Of a stretch of 64,000 nucleotides of DNA, positions 1-9,239 are shown piece by piece. The position numbers and the translations under genes were made by a program. A model generated the notes under the pieces. That model ran no database searches, was not told the origin of the DNA, and saw nothing but the letters and a program-made list of their open reading frames with translations. How positions within the stretch are numbered: position 1 is the first letter of the stretch; every line of letters starts with the position of its first letter. This DNA is from Paramylibacter kogurei (GTDB lineage: Bacteria > Pseudomonadota > Alphaproteobacteria > Rhodobacterales > Rhodobacteraceae). The stretch is taken from positions 1-64,000 of the forward strand of contig NZ_MDGM01000013.1 in NCBI RefSeq assembly GCF_002742285.1, read 5' to 3'.

Positions 1-3000
1 CTGTTGTGATTGTGTCATTGCCGTCACCGCCAAAGACAGTGTCCAGATCATCAGATGGGTCCGCATCAACATCATCGGTTGCTGGGTTCAAGCTATCGCC
101 TGCGTCGATTGTATCGTCGCCCAAACCACCGTCGATTTCATCATTGCCGTCGCCACCAATGATGCTGTCATTGCCAGCACCACCGCTGATCGTGTCATCA
201 TCGATGCCACCATCAATCGTGTCATTGCCAGCACCACCATCAATGCTATCGGCGTCATCACCAGTAAAGATGCTGTCATCGCCCAGACCACCGGTTACAG
301 TGTCCAGATCATCATTTGGATCCTCACCAGGTGTGCCATCAGGAACACCAGGGCCAGAGCCATCTGTTGAATCGATCACGTCGTTACCCGCGCCACCGTC
401 CAGCGTATCATTCCCGTCACCACCATAGATGGTGTCGTTTTCATCGCCAGCCAGCACGCTATCGTCGCCGTCACCCGCATTGACGATGTCTTCGTCGCCA
501 GTTGGGCCTGTGCCATCGTTATTGTCGATTTGCTCGCCGTCAAATGGATCAACATAAGTGTTGTCGATCACATCATCGCCAGATGTACCCTGTACCGTGC
601 CATCGGGGGCCAGGATCAGGTTTTCAATCGCGTCAAAGTTCACAGTGTAAACATCACCAGTGCCCGGATCAGTGATCGTTGCCACACCAGAGAAGCCGCC
701 ATTGGCGTCATCGTCATTTGACAAGACAACATCAGCAGAGGTTACACCAAAGCTGGACAGATCAAGCGTATCGCCGTCACCACCATTGGTTGGATCAACC
801 CCACCTTCGTCACCTTCGCCACCGAAGATATCGAATGTTGATCCATCAACCGCATCGCTTGTGTCCAAAATGAACACATCATCGCCGTCGCCACCAAAGG
901 CCGTGTCGCCCGCGCCAACAACGATATCATCGTCATTGCCACCGCCGAACAGAACGTCAGCACCTTCGCCGCCATCGATTGTATCGGAACCATCGCCACC
1001 GTCGATTGTGTCTTCGCCAGCGCCACCGATCAGGCTGTCGTTGCCGGCACCACCGTCGATGGTATCATTGTCGATGCCACCGTCGATTGTGTCAGAGCCT
1101 GCACCGCCATCGATGCTATCTGCATCATCGCCGGTAAAGATCACATCGTTGCCGTCGCCGCCAAATACTGTGTCCAGATCATCGTTTGGATTTGGATCGG
1201 TTGCGTCGGGTAGGTTGGATGCCTCTGGTCCTGTGGAATTGATGATGTCATCACCAGCGCCACCTTCGATCAGGTCATTACCATGGCCGCCGATGATATT
1301 GTCGTCACCGTCGCCACCAGCGATGCTATCGTCATCAATGCCACCATCAATGGTGTCATTACCTGTGCCGCCATCAATTGTATCGGCGTCATCACCGGTT
1401 GCGATGCTATCATCACCTGTGCCACCAAAGACAGTGTCCAGATCATCGGATGGGTCCGCATCAACATCATCGGTTGCTGGGTTCAAACTATCGCCTGCAT
1501 CGATTGTATCGTTGCCAGCACCACCGTCGATCAGATCATTACCATGGCCACCGATCACGCTGTCATCACCGTCGCCTGCATTCACGATATCATCGTCAAT
1601 ACCTGCATCGATCACATCGTTGCCTGTGCCACCATCAATGCTATCGGCGTCATCACCGGTTGTGATTGTGTCGTTACCGGCACCACCAATAACGGTGTCC
1701 AGATCATCAGATGGGTCCGCATCAACATCGTCGGTTGCTGGGTTCAAGCTATCGCCTGCGTCGATTGTGTCATCGCCCAGACCGCCATCGATCACGTCAT
1801 TGCCGTGGCCACCGATGATGCTGTCATCACCTGCGCCGCCTTCAACGCTGTCGTCATCAATGCCCGCATCGATCACATCATTGCCGTCGCCGCCATAAAC
1901 CGTGTCAGCGTCGTCACCTGTTGTGATTGTGTCATTGCCGTCACCGCCAAAGACAGTGTCCAGATCATCAGATGGGTCCGCATCAACATCATCGGTCGCT
2001 GGGTTCAGGCTATCGCCTGCATCGATTGTATCGTCGCCCAAACCACCGTCGATTTCATCATTGCCGTCGCCACCAATGATGCTGTCGTTGCCCGCGCCAC
2101 CGCTGATCGTGTCATCATCGATGCCACCATCAATCGTGTCATTGCCTGCACCGCCATCAATGCTATCCGCATCATCACCGGTAAAGATGCTGTCGTCGCC
2201 AGCGCCTGCAAAAACGGTGTCCAGATCGTCTGTTGCATCGTCGATACCATCGTAATCTGGGTCGTTTTGGTTGCTGGTGTCGATCACATCGTTTCCAGAA
2301 CCCGTTGTAATTTGATCGTTACCTTCGCCACCCACAACGGAAATACCGTCGGTGCTGGCAGAACCGTCAAGTGTATCATCTTGATCTGTCAGGATAATTT
2401 CTTCGATTTCGGAGAATGTCGCCGTATCGCCATTGTTGGAAACTGTGCCGGCTTCGTTACCTGTATATGTAACGTCTGCACCGTTGCTCAGACCAGACAG
2501 GTCCAACACATCTGTATCAGTGTCGCCAGCGTCTTCACCACCAACGATTGTGTCTGTGCCAAAGCCATCAGCCACAACAAATGTATCGTCGCCTTGGCCA
2601 CCATCAAGTGTGTCATTGCCAGAATCCGTTAGCAATGTATCGTTATCGGCGCCACCATAAAGCGTGTCATTACCCGCACCACCAGACAATGTATCATCGC
2701 CTGCTTCACCATATGCGGTGTCGTCATCCAGACCTGTATCAACCGTGTCATCACCGTCGCCTGCGCGCACGTCATCCTGGTTGTCACCTGGAGTGACCGC
2801 GTTGAATTCCAGATCACCAACACGAATGGCAGCGTTGCCAAACAATGGGTCGGAGTTACGGTAATCTAGAACGATTTGCGCAACGGGTCCTGCGATTTCC
2901 ACCATGACGAAGGCTTCGAAATCGGATGCTTCTGTTCCTTGCGCATCGGTACCAGATCCTGAAACTGTATTTGGATCGACGAGTGTACCGCCTGTGAAAA

Positions 3001-3502
3001 CGATCGGTACTTCGTTTCCATCGGCGTCATAGGCGTGGATTTCTACTTCATCCGTAAACTGATTTGCGAATGAATCCATGTCGAACAAGCCGAAAACAAC
3101 GTTGTTGACTTCGCCTGTGGTGCTCGCTGCATCGGTGGTGGAAAAATCGAAGGTCAGCGTTGCAGTATCGGAGCCAAAACCGCCACCACCTTGTAGGTGG
3201 ATCGAAGAGTTATCATCAGCACCGTTATAATTATAAAGCTGATCACCGTTTTCGATGGAGGCTTCGCTGAAGTTTGCGCCAGGTGTAACGGTAACGGTGA
3301 CTTGTGTCGTACCTGTTGTGGCGGTTAGCGTTGTGAAATCTTGTTCATCGTTGCCTTGGTTATCCCAAGAAATACGTTGCAGCGCCGTTTGACCCTGATT
3401 GTTATCAAGGCTGTCAATTGAATCGCCGTTAAAATCTGAAAAACCTGAGCCGGTTGTTATTGTATCGTTACCGGATGTGCCTGTTACTGTACCGTCAGCC
3501 AT
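1..3502 (-). CDS. Giant RTX-type calcium-binding repeat protein, N-terminal part
   Basis: The minus-strand frame is open from an ATG at 3502 to the left edge, giving 1167 residues with no stop; the C-terminus lies outside the window. Residues 1 to about 230 form a non-repetitive beta-rich head (start MADGTVTGTSGND) resembling heads of marine alphaproteobacterial RTX proteins. From about residue 245 on the protein is almost entirely Asp/Gly nonapeptides of the GGxGxDxI type, the calcium-binding parallel beta-roll signature, interrupted by Asp-rich linkers (DDVDADPSDDLDTV). No signal peptide is seen, as expected for type I secretion, whose signal would be at the missing C-terminus. Inference: secreted or surface adhesin-like or matrix protein; enzymatic domains cannot be excluded because the end is missing. 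The plus-strand open frames here (Ser/Pro/Ala-rich) are shadows of the repeats. Confidence 0.88.
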   Translation of the reverse strand, partial: MADGTVTGTSGNDTITTGSGFSDFNGDSIDSLDNNQGQTALQRISWDNQGNDEQDFTTLTATTGTTQVTVTVTPGANFSEASIENGDQLYNYNGADDNSSIHLQGGGGFGSDTATLTFDFSTTDAASTTGEVNNVVFGLFDMDSFANQFTDEVEIHAYDADGNEVPIVFTGGTLVDPNTVSGSGTDAQGTEASDFEAFVMVEIAGPVAQIVLDYRNSDPLFGNAAIRVGDLEFNAVTPGDNQDDVRAGDGDDTVDTGLDDDTAYGEAGDDTLSGGAGNDTLYGGADNDTLLTDSGNDTLDGGQGDDTFVVADGFGTDTIVGGEDAGDTDTDVLDLSGLSNGADVTYTGNEAGTVSNNGDTATFSEIEEIILTDQDDTLDGSASTDGISVVGGEGNDQITTGSGNDVIDTSNQNDPDYDGIDDATDDLDTVFAGAGDDSIFTGDDADSIDGGAGNDTIDGGIDDDTISGGAGNDSIIGGDGNDEIDGGLGDDTIDAGDSLNPATDDVDADPSDDLDTVFGGDGNDTITTGDDADTVYGGDGNDVIDAGIDDDSVEGGAGDDSIIGGHGNDVIDGGLGDDTIDAGDSLNPATDDVDADPSDDLDTVIGGAGNDTITTGDDADSIDGGTGNDVIDAGIDDDIVNAGDGDDSVIGGHGNDLIDGGAGNDTIDAGDSLNPATDDVDADPSDDLDTVFGGTGDDSIATGDDADTIDGGTGNDTIDGGIDDDSIAGGDGDDNIIGGHGNDLIEGGAGDDIINSTGPEASNLPDATDPNPNDDLDTVFGGDGNDVIFTGDDADSIDGGAGSDTIDGGIDNDTIDGGAGNDSLIGGAGEDTIDGGDGSDTIDGGEGADVLFGGGNDDDIVVGAGDTAFGGDGDDVFILDTSDAVDGSTFDIFGGEGDEGGVDPTNGGDGDTLDLSSFGVTSADVVLSNDDDANGGFSGVATITDPGTGDVYTVNFDAIENLILAPDGTVQGTSGDDVIDNTYVDPFDGEQIDNNDGTGPTGDEDIVNAGDGDDSVLAGDENDTIYGGDGNDTLDGGAGNDVIDSTDGSGPGVPDGTPGEDPNDDLDTVTGGLGDDSIFTGDDADSIDGGAGNDTIDGGIDDDTISGGAGNDSIIGGDGNDEIDGGLGDDTIDAGDSLNPATDDVDADPSDDLDTVFGGDGNDTITT
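1172..2219 (-). repeat. 261-bp in-frame tandem modules in the RTX gene
   Basis: The segment beginning gtccagatc recurs at 1172, 1436, 1697, 1958 and 2219, so the spacing is 264 then 261, 261 and 261 bp. This is an 87-residue module made of several RTX nonapeptides plus one Asp-rich linker. The same phase resumes at 41 and 302 (again 261 bp) after a different insert at roughly 300-1170. The segments 1-282 and 1918-2199 differ at only about a dozen positions, showing recent duplication or gene conversion. Confidence 0.85.
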
Positions 3503-3901
3503 TTAATTACTCTCCACCTAAAAACATTCTTAAACGCGTACAGAATCCGAAAGCCCCTCGGTTTCGCCGCCTTGCAGGTGAAATAAGGGTTCAAAAACAC
3601 ACGTGCAACCCAATCATCCCATTAATCGGGACAAACTTGGTATTGCTTGGGTTTTGATACGCGGTTTTCTGCAACCAATACGATAGCGATGGCGAAAGTT
3701 TGCTGGTTTTTGGATTGTTATTCAAAAAAATTTTCAAGAGTTGTGTTCAATTGTGACAATAAAAAAAATTCCATCATATTGTTTTTAAACGTTTATTTTA
3801 AAATATCACGGTTTGGGCATGTTGTTGCCATGTTTGGCATCGCAACGTCTAAACTTTTTCCCAAAAAAATGTGAAAAATGCATAAATTGGTTAAAAATGA
3901 G
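3503..3901. other. Intergenic region upstream of the RTX gene, AT-rich
   Basis: 399 bp without a credible gene separate the start of the giant RTX gene from the stop of the IclR-type gene. The half nearer the regulator (about 3660-3900) is strongly AT-rich with A and T runs, typical of a promoter region. It most likely carries the RTX gene promoter. A sequence matching the CtrA consensus lies at its far end. I see no convincing hairpin terminator for the regulator gene here. Confidence 0.6.
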
Positions 3902-3906
3902 TTAAC
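3891..3906 (+). promoter_or_regulatory. Candidate CtrA site (TTAA-N7-TTAAC)
   Basis: TTAA at 3891-3894 and TTAAC at 3902-3906 are separated by exactly seven bases, matching the full CtrA binding consensus of alphaproteobacteria. It overlaps the stop codon of the IclR-type gene and lies about 390 bp upstream of the RTX start. CtrA control of the RTX gene is inference; chance occurrence in AT-rich DNA is possible. Confidence 0.4.
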
Positions 3907-4636
3907 GATCTAGTCCAAAAGGATAGGTTGTTAACCCTAGGTGATCCAAAGTCGCGCCAAACTTTGGTGCAATGCGCGATAAAATGTGATCTTGGGGTTT
4001 TACGGATGGCTTTTGTTTAAAAACAATTGCGCCATAATGTTTGTCGCGATCATTGAACGGAAACGCGAAATAGGGCGAAATTGCCATTGGTCCTTGTTTG
4101 CGTAATTCAGTCAATGTCAGACGATGTTGACCGGTGGTAATTTCGTTGCGCTCACCCGTATTTGCCCGTTGAAGATAGGCATCCAAATGCCGCACTAATA
4201 ATTCTGGTGGCAAGATAAGCTGTGCCATTAACGCCAGTGGTGACATAACCAATGACTGATGCGTGTCCAAATCGTAAGAGCGTTCGGTTTTATCCAACGT
4301 ATCGAAAATCCCGATCTCGCTGAAAATACCAATTTCGGCATCTAGGTCATATTCGCTGACAAAGGATTTTATGGATGGGCCAACGCGTTCAACAATACGA
4401 TGCGCTGATTCAACTGCAATAAATTCACGTGAGAACAATGATGTAACTTGATATGCATGATCAAACAAGCGGGGCCTGATCCAGCCTTTGCGTTCCAATA
4501 CTTGGGCCGCGCGATGGGCCGAACTGCGCGGAATGCCCGTGTTCGCGCTCAGCTCGTTCAAGGATATCGGGCCTGATAACATCACGGCCTCAAAAACATC
4601 TAGGATGCGTTCGGTTGTGCGGGTTTTTGTTGGCAT
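3902..4636 (-). CDS. IclR-type transcriptional regulator
   Basis: A 244-residue protein with the IclR architecture. Residues about 5-65 form a winged helix-turn-helix (ERILDVFEAV, then LSANTGIPRSSAHRAAQVL, then a wing with KGWIRPRLF), followed by a ligand-binding domain of about 170 residues that is more divergent than usual. The length is near the family norm of 240-270. It probably senses a small metabolite and controls a nearby or distant catabolic gene; no target can be named from the sequence. It lies downstream of sat-cysC on the same strand, but a strong terminator at 4681-4714 separates them, so it is transcribed on its own. Confidence 0.75.
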   Translation of the reverse strand: MPTKTRTTERILDVFEAVMLSGPISLNELSANTGIPRSSAHRAAQVLERKGWIRPRLFDHAYQVTSLFSREFIAVESAHRIVERVGPSIKSFVSEYDLDAEIGIFSEIGIFDTLDKTERSYDLDTHQSLVMSPLALMAQLILPPELLVRHLDAYLQRANTGERNEITTGQHRLTLTELRKQGPMAISPYFAFPFNDRDKHYGAIVFKQKPSVKPQDHILSRIAPKFGATLDHLGLTTYPFGLDR

Positions 4637-4680
4637 TGGGCAAATTTATTCCGTGTTACCGCCACAGTATATGTCGCAAC

Positions 4681-4714
4681 AAAAGAAAAGCCATCCCAAT
4701 TTGTGGGATGGCTT
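4681..4714 (-). terminator. Rho-independent terminator of sat-cysC
   Basis: A perfect 11-bp stem (4688-4698 paired with 4704-4714, loop of 5) is followed on the minus strand by a T-rich tract at 4687-4681. It sits 24 bases past the sat-cysC stop codon and before the IclR-type gene. Confidence 0.9.
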
Positions 4715-4737
4715 AAATTCAGCGGATGTTGACCAAT

Positions 4738-6450
4738 TTATCCTTTGATCAATCCCATGCTTTCCAGTTTCAAAATCACCTGATGGGCACAGTTATCCAC
4801 ATCAACATTTTCCGTTTCCACAGAAAGCTCTGGATTTTCAGGCACATCGTAAGGGTCTGAAATACCTGTGAATTCTTTGATCTTGCCCTCGCGTGCCAGT
4901 TTATACAGGCCCTTGCGATCGCGGCGTTCGCATTCCTCGATGGATGTTGCAACGTGGACTTCGATAAATGCACCATGTGCCTCTACGTCTTCACGCACTG
5001 CGCGGCGCGTGGTTGCATATGGCGCGATCGGTGCACAGATTGCGATGCCACCGTTTTTGGTGATTTCAGATGCAACATAGCCAATACGACGAATGTTCAA
5101 ATCGCGGTGCTCTTTGCTAAACCCAAGTTCGGACGACAGGTTTTTACGCACCAAATCACCATCCAGCAATGTCACAGGGCGACCGCCCATTTCCATCAAT
5201 TTCACCATCAACGCATTCGCAATGGTGGATTTGCCAGAACCAGAGAAACCAGTGAAGAACACGGTAAACCCTTGGTTTGCACGTGCAGGGCGCGATTTGC
5301 GCAATTCTTCAACAACCGTTGGGAAAGAGAACCATTCAGGGATTTCCAAACCTTCGTTCAAACGGCGGCGCAATTCTGTGCCTGAAATATTCAGGATGGT
5401 CACGTTGTCACGATCTTCGATTTCATCATTTGGTTCGTATTGTGCGCGTTCCTGCACATACACCATATGTTTGAAATCAACCATTTCGATGCCCATTTCC
5501 TCTTGATGTTCACGGAACAGATCCTGTGCATCATAGGGACCATAAAAATCTTCGCCTTGGCTGTTTTTTCCTGGGCCTGCATGATCGCGGCCAACGATGA
5601 AATGTGTACAGCCGTGGTTTTTACGGATCAAACCGTGCCAAACCGCCTCGCGAGGGCCGGCCATACGCATGGCAAGGTTCAACAATGACATGGATGTGGT
5701 GGATGATGGATATTGATCCAAAACCGCCTCGTAACAGCGCACGCGGGTGAAATGATCAATGTCACCTGGTTTGGTCAGGCCAACAACAGGGTGGATCAAC
5801 AGGTTTGCTTGGGCTTCTTTTGCGGCGCGGAATGTCAATTCTTGGTGTGCGCGGTGCAATGGGTTGCGGGTTTGAAATGCAACCACACGGCGCCAACCCA
5901 TTTTGCGAAAATAGGCGCGCAATTCATTCGGGCTATCGCGACGCGCGCGGAAATCATAATGTACTGCTGGCTGAATGCCGGTGATTTTACCACCCAGATA
6001 AACCTCACCCGCGGTGTTATGCAGATAATTTACCGCCGGATGTGCGATGTCATCTGCACCAAAAACTTTTTCCGCTTCTTTGGCTTTGTCTGGGGCATAG
6101 ATGTCAGATACATCCAATGTCGCCAAAATCACGCCTTCTTGGTCGCGCAGAGCAATTTTTTGCCCCTTTTTCAACGCATCGGCAAATTCCTGTTTCACAT
6201 CCAATGTGATTGGCATTGGCCACAATGTGCCGTCGGCCAGACGCATGTTGTCAACAACACCGTTGTAATCATCTTGGCCCAAGAAACCTTGCAACGGGTA
6301 AAAACCGCCATTCATTAATAATTCAAGGTCGCAAATCTGGCGCGGTGTCAAATCCCAAGATACAAGATCACTCGCCTCCAATTTTAATGCATCGGCTTGG
6401 TCGAACGGTGCGTAAAGTTCGGGTACTGGCAACAGGTTTTCAGCGGTCAT
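4738..6450 (-). CDS. sat: Bifunctional sulfate adenylyltransferase / adenylylsulfate kinase
   Basis: This 570-residue cytoplasmic fusion makes PAPS from sulfate in two steps: ATP sulfurylase forms adenosine 5'-phosphosulfate, then APS kinase phosphorylates it. The N-terminal part (about residues 1-385) carries the ATP sulfurylase signatures QTRNPLHRAHQ (around 194-204) and GRDHAGPGK (around 286-294). The C-terminal APS kinase (about 390-570) carries the P-loop GFSGSGKST (around 400-408) and DGDxxR (DGDLVR). This Sat-CysC fusion is common in Rhodobacteraceae and differs from the CysN-CysC fusion. The gene is monocistronic, with its own terminator downstream. It supplies assimilatory sulfate reduction and sulfation. 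Both active sites look intact. Confidence 0.95.
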   Translation of the reverse strand: MTAENLLPVPELYAPFDQADALKLEASDLVSWDLTPRQICDLELLMNGGFYPLQGFLGQDDYNGVVDNMRLADGTLWPMPITLDVKQEFADALKKGQKIALRDQEGVILATLDVSDIYAPDKAKEAEKVFGADDIAHPAVNYLHNTAGEVYLGGKITGIQPAVHYDFRARRDSPNELRAYFRKMGWRRVVAFQTRNPLHRAHQELTFRAAKEAQANLLIHPVVGLTKPGDIDHFTRVRCYEAVLDQYPSSTTSMSLLNLAMRMAGPREAVWHGLIRKNHGCTHFIVGRDHAGPGKNSQGEDFYGPYDAQDLFREHQEEMGIEMVDFKHMVYVQERAQYEPNDEIEDRDNVTILNISGTELRRRLNEGLEIPEWFSFPTVVEELRKSRPARANQGFTVFFTGFSGSGKSTIANALMVKLMEMGGRPVTLLDGDLVRKNLSSELGFSKEHRDLNIRRIGYVASEITKNGGIAICAPIAPYATTRRAVREDVEAHGAFIEVHVATSIEECERRDRKGLYKLAREGKIKEFTGISDPYDVPENPELSVETENVDVDNCAHQVILKLESMGLIKG

Positions 6451-6570
6451 TTTGTGTCTCTACAATAAAGAGTTGAAATCTGTGGCCTGACATACAGTTT
6501 GTTCTGCAAATTACAAGTTATCACATGCATTTGAGAACAAAGTTGCGCCTTCACGCCACAGTGTTGGAAA

Positions 6571-7512
6571 TTATTCTTCACCAGCCAAGAAACGCTCGGC
6601 TTCCAGTGCGGCCATACAACCCATACCCGCAGAGGTCACCGCTTGGCGGTATTTGTGATCGGTCAAATCACCTGCGGCAAACACACCAGGGATGCTGGTT
6701 TCGGTGCTGTCAGGTTTGGTTACAACATAGCCACCCATATGGGTTTCAAGCGTGTCCTTGACCAATTCATTGGCCGGCGCATGACCGATGGCCACAAACA
6801 CACCCTTACAAGGAATTTCGGTGATTTCACCCGTTTTGGTGTGTTTCACTTTGATGCCTTCTACGCCCAATGGCATATCTGTGCCGGTCACTTCGACCAA
6901 TTCATGAAACCACAATGGTTCGATCTTGGGGTTCTTTTCCAAGCGATCAATCAGAATTTTTTCCGCGCGCAATTCATCTCGGCGATGTACCAATGTGACC
7001 TTGGATGCAAAATTGGTCAGGAATAATGCTTCTTCCACGGCGGTATTGCCGCCACCGATAACCACAATTTCCTGATCGCGATAGAAAAAACCATCACATG
7101 TCGCACAGGCAGACACGCCAAAACCTTTGAATTTTTCTTCGGTTTCAAGGCCAAGCCATTTTGCCCGCGCACCTGTGGCCAAGATCACCGCATCGGCGGT
7201 ATATGTCGTGCCGCTATCGCCTTTGGCGGTAAAGGGGCGTTTGGACAGATCCAGATCATTGATAATATCGCCGATAATTTCTGTTCCCATTGCCTTGGCA
7301 TGGGCTTCCATGCGGATCATCAAATCGGGGCCTTGGACCTCTGTGTCACCGGGCCAGTTTTCAACCTCGGTTGTGGTGGTTAGCTGACCACCAGGTTCGA
7401 TGCCTTGTACCAAAATGGGTTTCAACATGGCACGGCTGCCATAAACGCCAGCGGTATAACCCGCAGGGCCTGATCCAATGATAAGTAGTTTGGTGTGACG
7501 TGTATCAGCCAT
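6571..7512 (-). CDS. trxB: Thioredoxin reductase
   Basis: Low-molecular-weight thioredoxin reductase of 313 residues: an FAD/NADPH flavoprotein that reduces thioredoxin in the cytosol. Visible are the FAD dinucleotide fold near the N-terminus ([12 protein letters not shown]), the redox-active CATC pair at about 136-139, a second NADPH-binding GGGNTAVEE motif and the C-terminal FAD motif [10 protein letters not shown]. The open frame extends 28 codons further upstream, but the start at 7512 is preferred: the encoded [13 protein letters not shown] matches the usual TrxB N-terminus and AAGGGA lies just upstream as a ribosome binding site. The catalytic residues are complete. Confidence 0.95.
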   Translation of the reverse strand: MADTRHTKLLIIGSGPAGYTAGVYGSRAMLKPILVQGIEPGGQLTTTTEVENWPGDTEVQGPDLMIRMEAHAKAMGTEIIGDIINDLDLSKRPFTAKGDSGTTYTADAVILATGARAKWLGLETEEKFKGFGVSACATCDGFFYRDQEIVVIGGGNTAVEEALFLTNFASKVTLVHRRDELRAEKILIDRLEKNPKIEPLWFHELVEVTGTDMPLGVEGIKVKHTKTGEITEIPCKGVFVAIGHAPANELVKDTLETHMGGYVVTKPDSTETSIPGVFAAGDLTDHKYRQAVTSAGMGCMAALEAERFLAGEE

Positions 7513-7630
7513 AATTCGGAATCCCTTACGTAAATCGTTTGGGAATATATAGCCACGCCAAACCGTAAGGGAAAGGTACGAATACCCGTTATGCAAAATC
7601 GTATGATCACATGGCGGTGTGGGGCTGTTT

Positions 7631-7671
7631 ACAACGAAAAACTGGGCTGCTTTGGGGGAAGCAGCCCAGTT
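7631..7671 (-). terminator. Rho-independent terminator of the small exported protein gene
   Basis: A perfect 12-bp stem (7640-7651 with 7660-7671) with an 8-base loop is followed on the minus strand by TTTTCGTTGT. It lies 35 bases beyond the stop at 7707 and upstream of trxB, so trxB has a separate promoter. Confidence 0.9.
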
Positions 7672-7706
7672 CCTGACGTGTTTATCTATAGGGGGTACAG
7701 ATAAAT

Positions 7707-8126
7707 TTACTTGGCAGTCACAACACTCATTACCAATTTGCCGTCAACCTTGATTGGGCCGTCTTCTTTGGCGCCCAATGTATATTCAAAGATGCCTGTT
7801 TTCATGCCGCCTTCTTCACCGTGCAACATCAACATCATCATTTCGCCGGATTTCACTGGCTCTTGCAAAATTGCTTTCACATCGGTGTTTTTACCTTTGC
7901 CAAGCGGGGCATAGCCGATCACGGGGCCAGGTTTCATTTCCGCATCGGTGCGGTGAACCACCAACCAGCCGTTGGCTTCTGCCATGATTTCATCGGCAAC
8001 AACCGTGCCACCCGATACATCTTGGTCAACGCCTTTGACGCCCATCATGTGATGACCTGCAAATGCAGTTGTCCCGATTGCGGTCGCAGCGATCATGCCC
8101 AATGTCATTGATTTAAATTGTGTCAT
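7707..8126 (-). CDS. Small exported protein, DUF7282-like
   Basis: A 139-residue protein with a clear Sec signal peptide (hydrophobic stretch, AFA before a likely cleavage after residue 23). The mature part is about 115 residues with the pattern GWLVVHRTD, then [16 protein letters not shown], which I recall from DUF7282 beta-sandwich domains; no enzymatic motif is visible. The mature N-terminus is His/Met rich (GHHMMGVKG) and a second Met cluster occurs in [12 protein letters not shown], which could bind metal, but that is a guess. It has a good ribosome binding site (AAGGAA) and its own terminator, suggesting a well expressed single-gene unit. The location is probably periplasmic. Confidence 0.6.
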   Translation of the reverse strand: MTQFKSMTLGMIAATAIGTTAFAGHHMMGVKGVDQDVSGGTVVADEIMAEANGWLVVHRTDAEMKPGPVIGYAPLGKGKNTDVKAILQEPVKSGEMMMLMLHGEEGGMKTGIFEYTLGAKEDGPIKVDGKLVMSVVTAK

Positions 8127-8241
8127 AATTCAATTCCTTTCCTAATCCCAAGGCCCGTCATTTTTGCGGGCTGTATTGCATCCACGGGGGTCGGGCGGGA
8201 AAAGTTTCAAAATTTTTGAAAAAAACTGAAATTTATTTCAA

Positions 8242-9183
8242 ATGGCGTTTAACCCAACGTTATGGGTGCATTTTGAACCAGAGCATCATTTAATCGCATC
8301 ATCGCTATCAAACGATGGGTTGGTCATGCAAAACGTTGAAACACAAGAACGCAAGATTCAAACAAGCGATGGTGTGTCACTTGCAGGCACAATTTATCGC
8401 GGCGAAAATCCAACGATTGCCATTCTTCTGTCGGCGGGCACAGGATTTCCACAACAGTTTTATCGCAATGCCGCACGTCATTTGGCGGGCAAGGGCGCGG
8501 TTGTGCTGACCTATGATTATCGCGGCATTGGTGGTTCTGCCCCTGATGATCTTGCGAATTCATCCATTGATTACCCCGACTGGGGGCGTTTTGATCAACC
8601 CGCCGCACTTGATTGTTTGGCGGATCAGGCACCCGATTTGCCTATTATGCATCTGGCCCATAGTGTGGGCGGCCATTTCATCGGGCTTATGCCCAATCAC
8701 GGGGCGATCAAACGCCATGCGTTTGTATCGGTTGGCACTGGATATTTTGGACATCACCACAAATCCTATCGTATGACCGAAATGTATTTCTGGTGGGGGA
8801 TTGGTACAATTTCGCTTGCGATTTACGGCTATGTAAAACCCATATTGGGTTGGCGTGGTGGGGCGCTCCCACCCAAACTATTCAAAACATGGCGCCGTTG
8901 GAGCCATCGCAAAGCTTATTTTTCCAGCGAATATAATTCATTGATGAACCCACAGCATTACGCGGATGTCACAGCCCCGATGCAAACATGGGTATTTTCC
9001 GATGATCCCGTCGCCACAGAAAAATCATCCGCCGCGATCCTTGCCTGTTATTCAAACGCACCACACAAAATTCTGCGCCGTTCCCCGTCAGATTACGATC
9101 AATCCCACATCGGCCATGACGGCGCATTTCGCAAAGGGCGCGAAAAAATTTGGGATGAATGTTGGGATTGGTTTGTGGAATAA
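8242..9183 (+). CDS. Alpha/beta hydrolase (COG4757-like)
   Basis: A 313-residue alpha/beta-hydrolase-fold protein resembling the uncharacterised COG4757 group. The nucleophile elbow reads LAHSVGG, with Ser141 in the usual position but Ala instead of the first Gly of GxSxG. The oxyanion region LSAGTGFPQQFYR and YDYRGIGGSAP are typical for this group, and the C-terminal catalytic His is probably in SHIGHDG. The substrate is unknown; these proteins are annotated as esterase- or lipase-like. The start is uncertain: ATG at 8242 has no good ribosome binding site and another ATG at 8326 (MQNVETQERK) would give 285 residues and fits the family start better. No operon partner. Confidence 0.75.
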   Translation: MAFNPTLWVHFEPEHHLIASSLSNDGLVMQNVETQERKIQTSDGVSLAGTIYRGENPTIAILLSAGTGFPQQFYRNAARHLAGKGAVVLTYDYRGIGGSAPDDLANSSIDYPDWGRFDQPAALDCLADQAPDLPIMHLAHSVGGHFIGLMPNHGAIKRHAFVSVGTGYFGHHHKSYRMTEMYFWWGIGTISLAIYGYVKPILGWRGGALPPKLFKTWRRWSHRKAYFSSEYNSLMNPQHYADVTAPMQTWVFSDDPVATEKSSAAILACYSNAPHKILRRSPSDYDQSHIGHDGAFRKGREKIWDECWDWFVE

Positions 9184-9239
9184 TATCCGCGCTGACCGTT
9201 CAATAATCACGACATTTGCAAATCGTATCATGCAAAAGG

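Noticed and set aside
1..2300. Regular repeats resembling a CRISPR array
   Set aside because: The periodicity is 261 bp and finer 27-bp (nine-codon) units, all in frame with the RTX protein; no spacer/repeat pattern and no cas genes.
6..2864. Plus-strand open frames rich in Ser, Pro and Ala in the first 2.9 kb
   Set aside because: They are shadow frames of the minus-strand RTX repeats; the minus frame is open through the whole stretch and has a credible head and repeats.
3647..3874. Plus-strand 75-residue open frame in the gap before the RTX gene
   Set aside because: AT-rich chance frame with no ribosome binding site and no recognisable protein features.
7513..7596. 28-codon N-terminal extension of trxB
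   Set aside because: The extension lacks a ribosome binding site and family similarity; the ATG at 7512 has AAGGGA upstream and the standard N-terminus.
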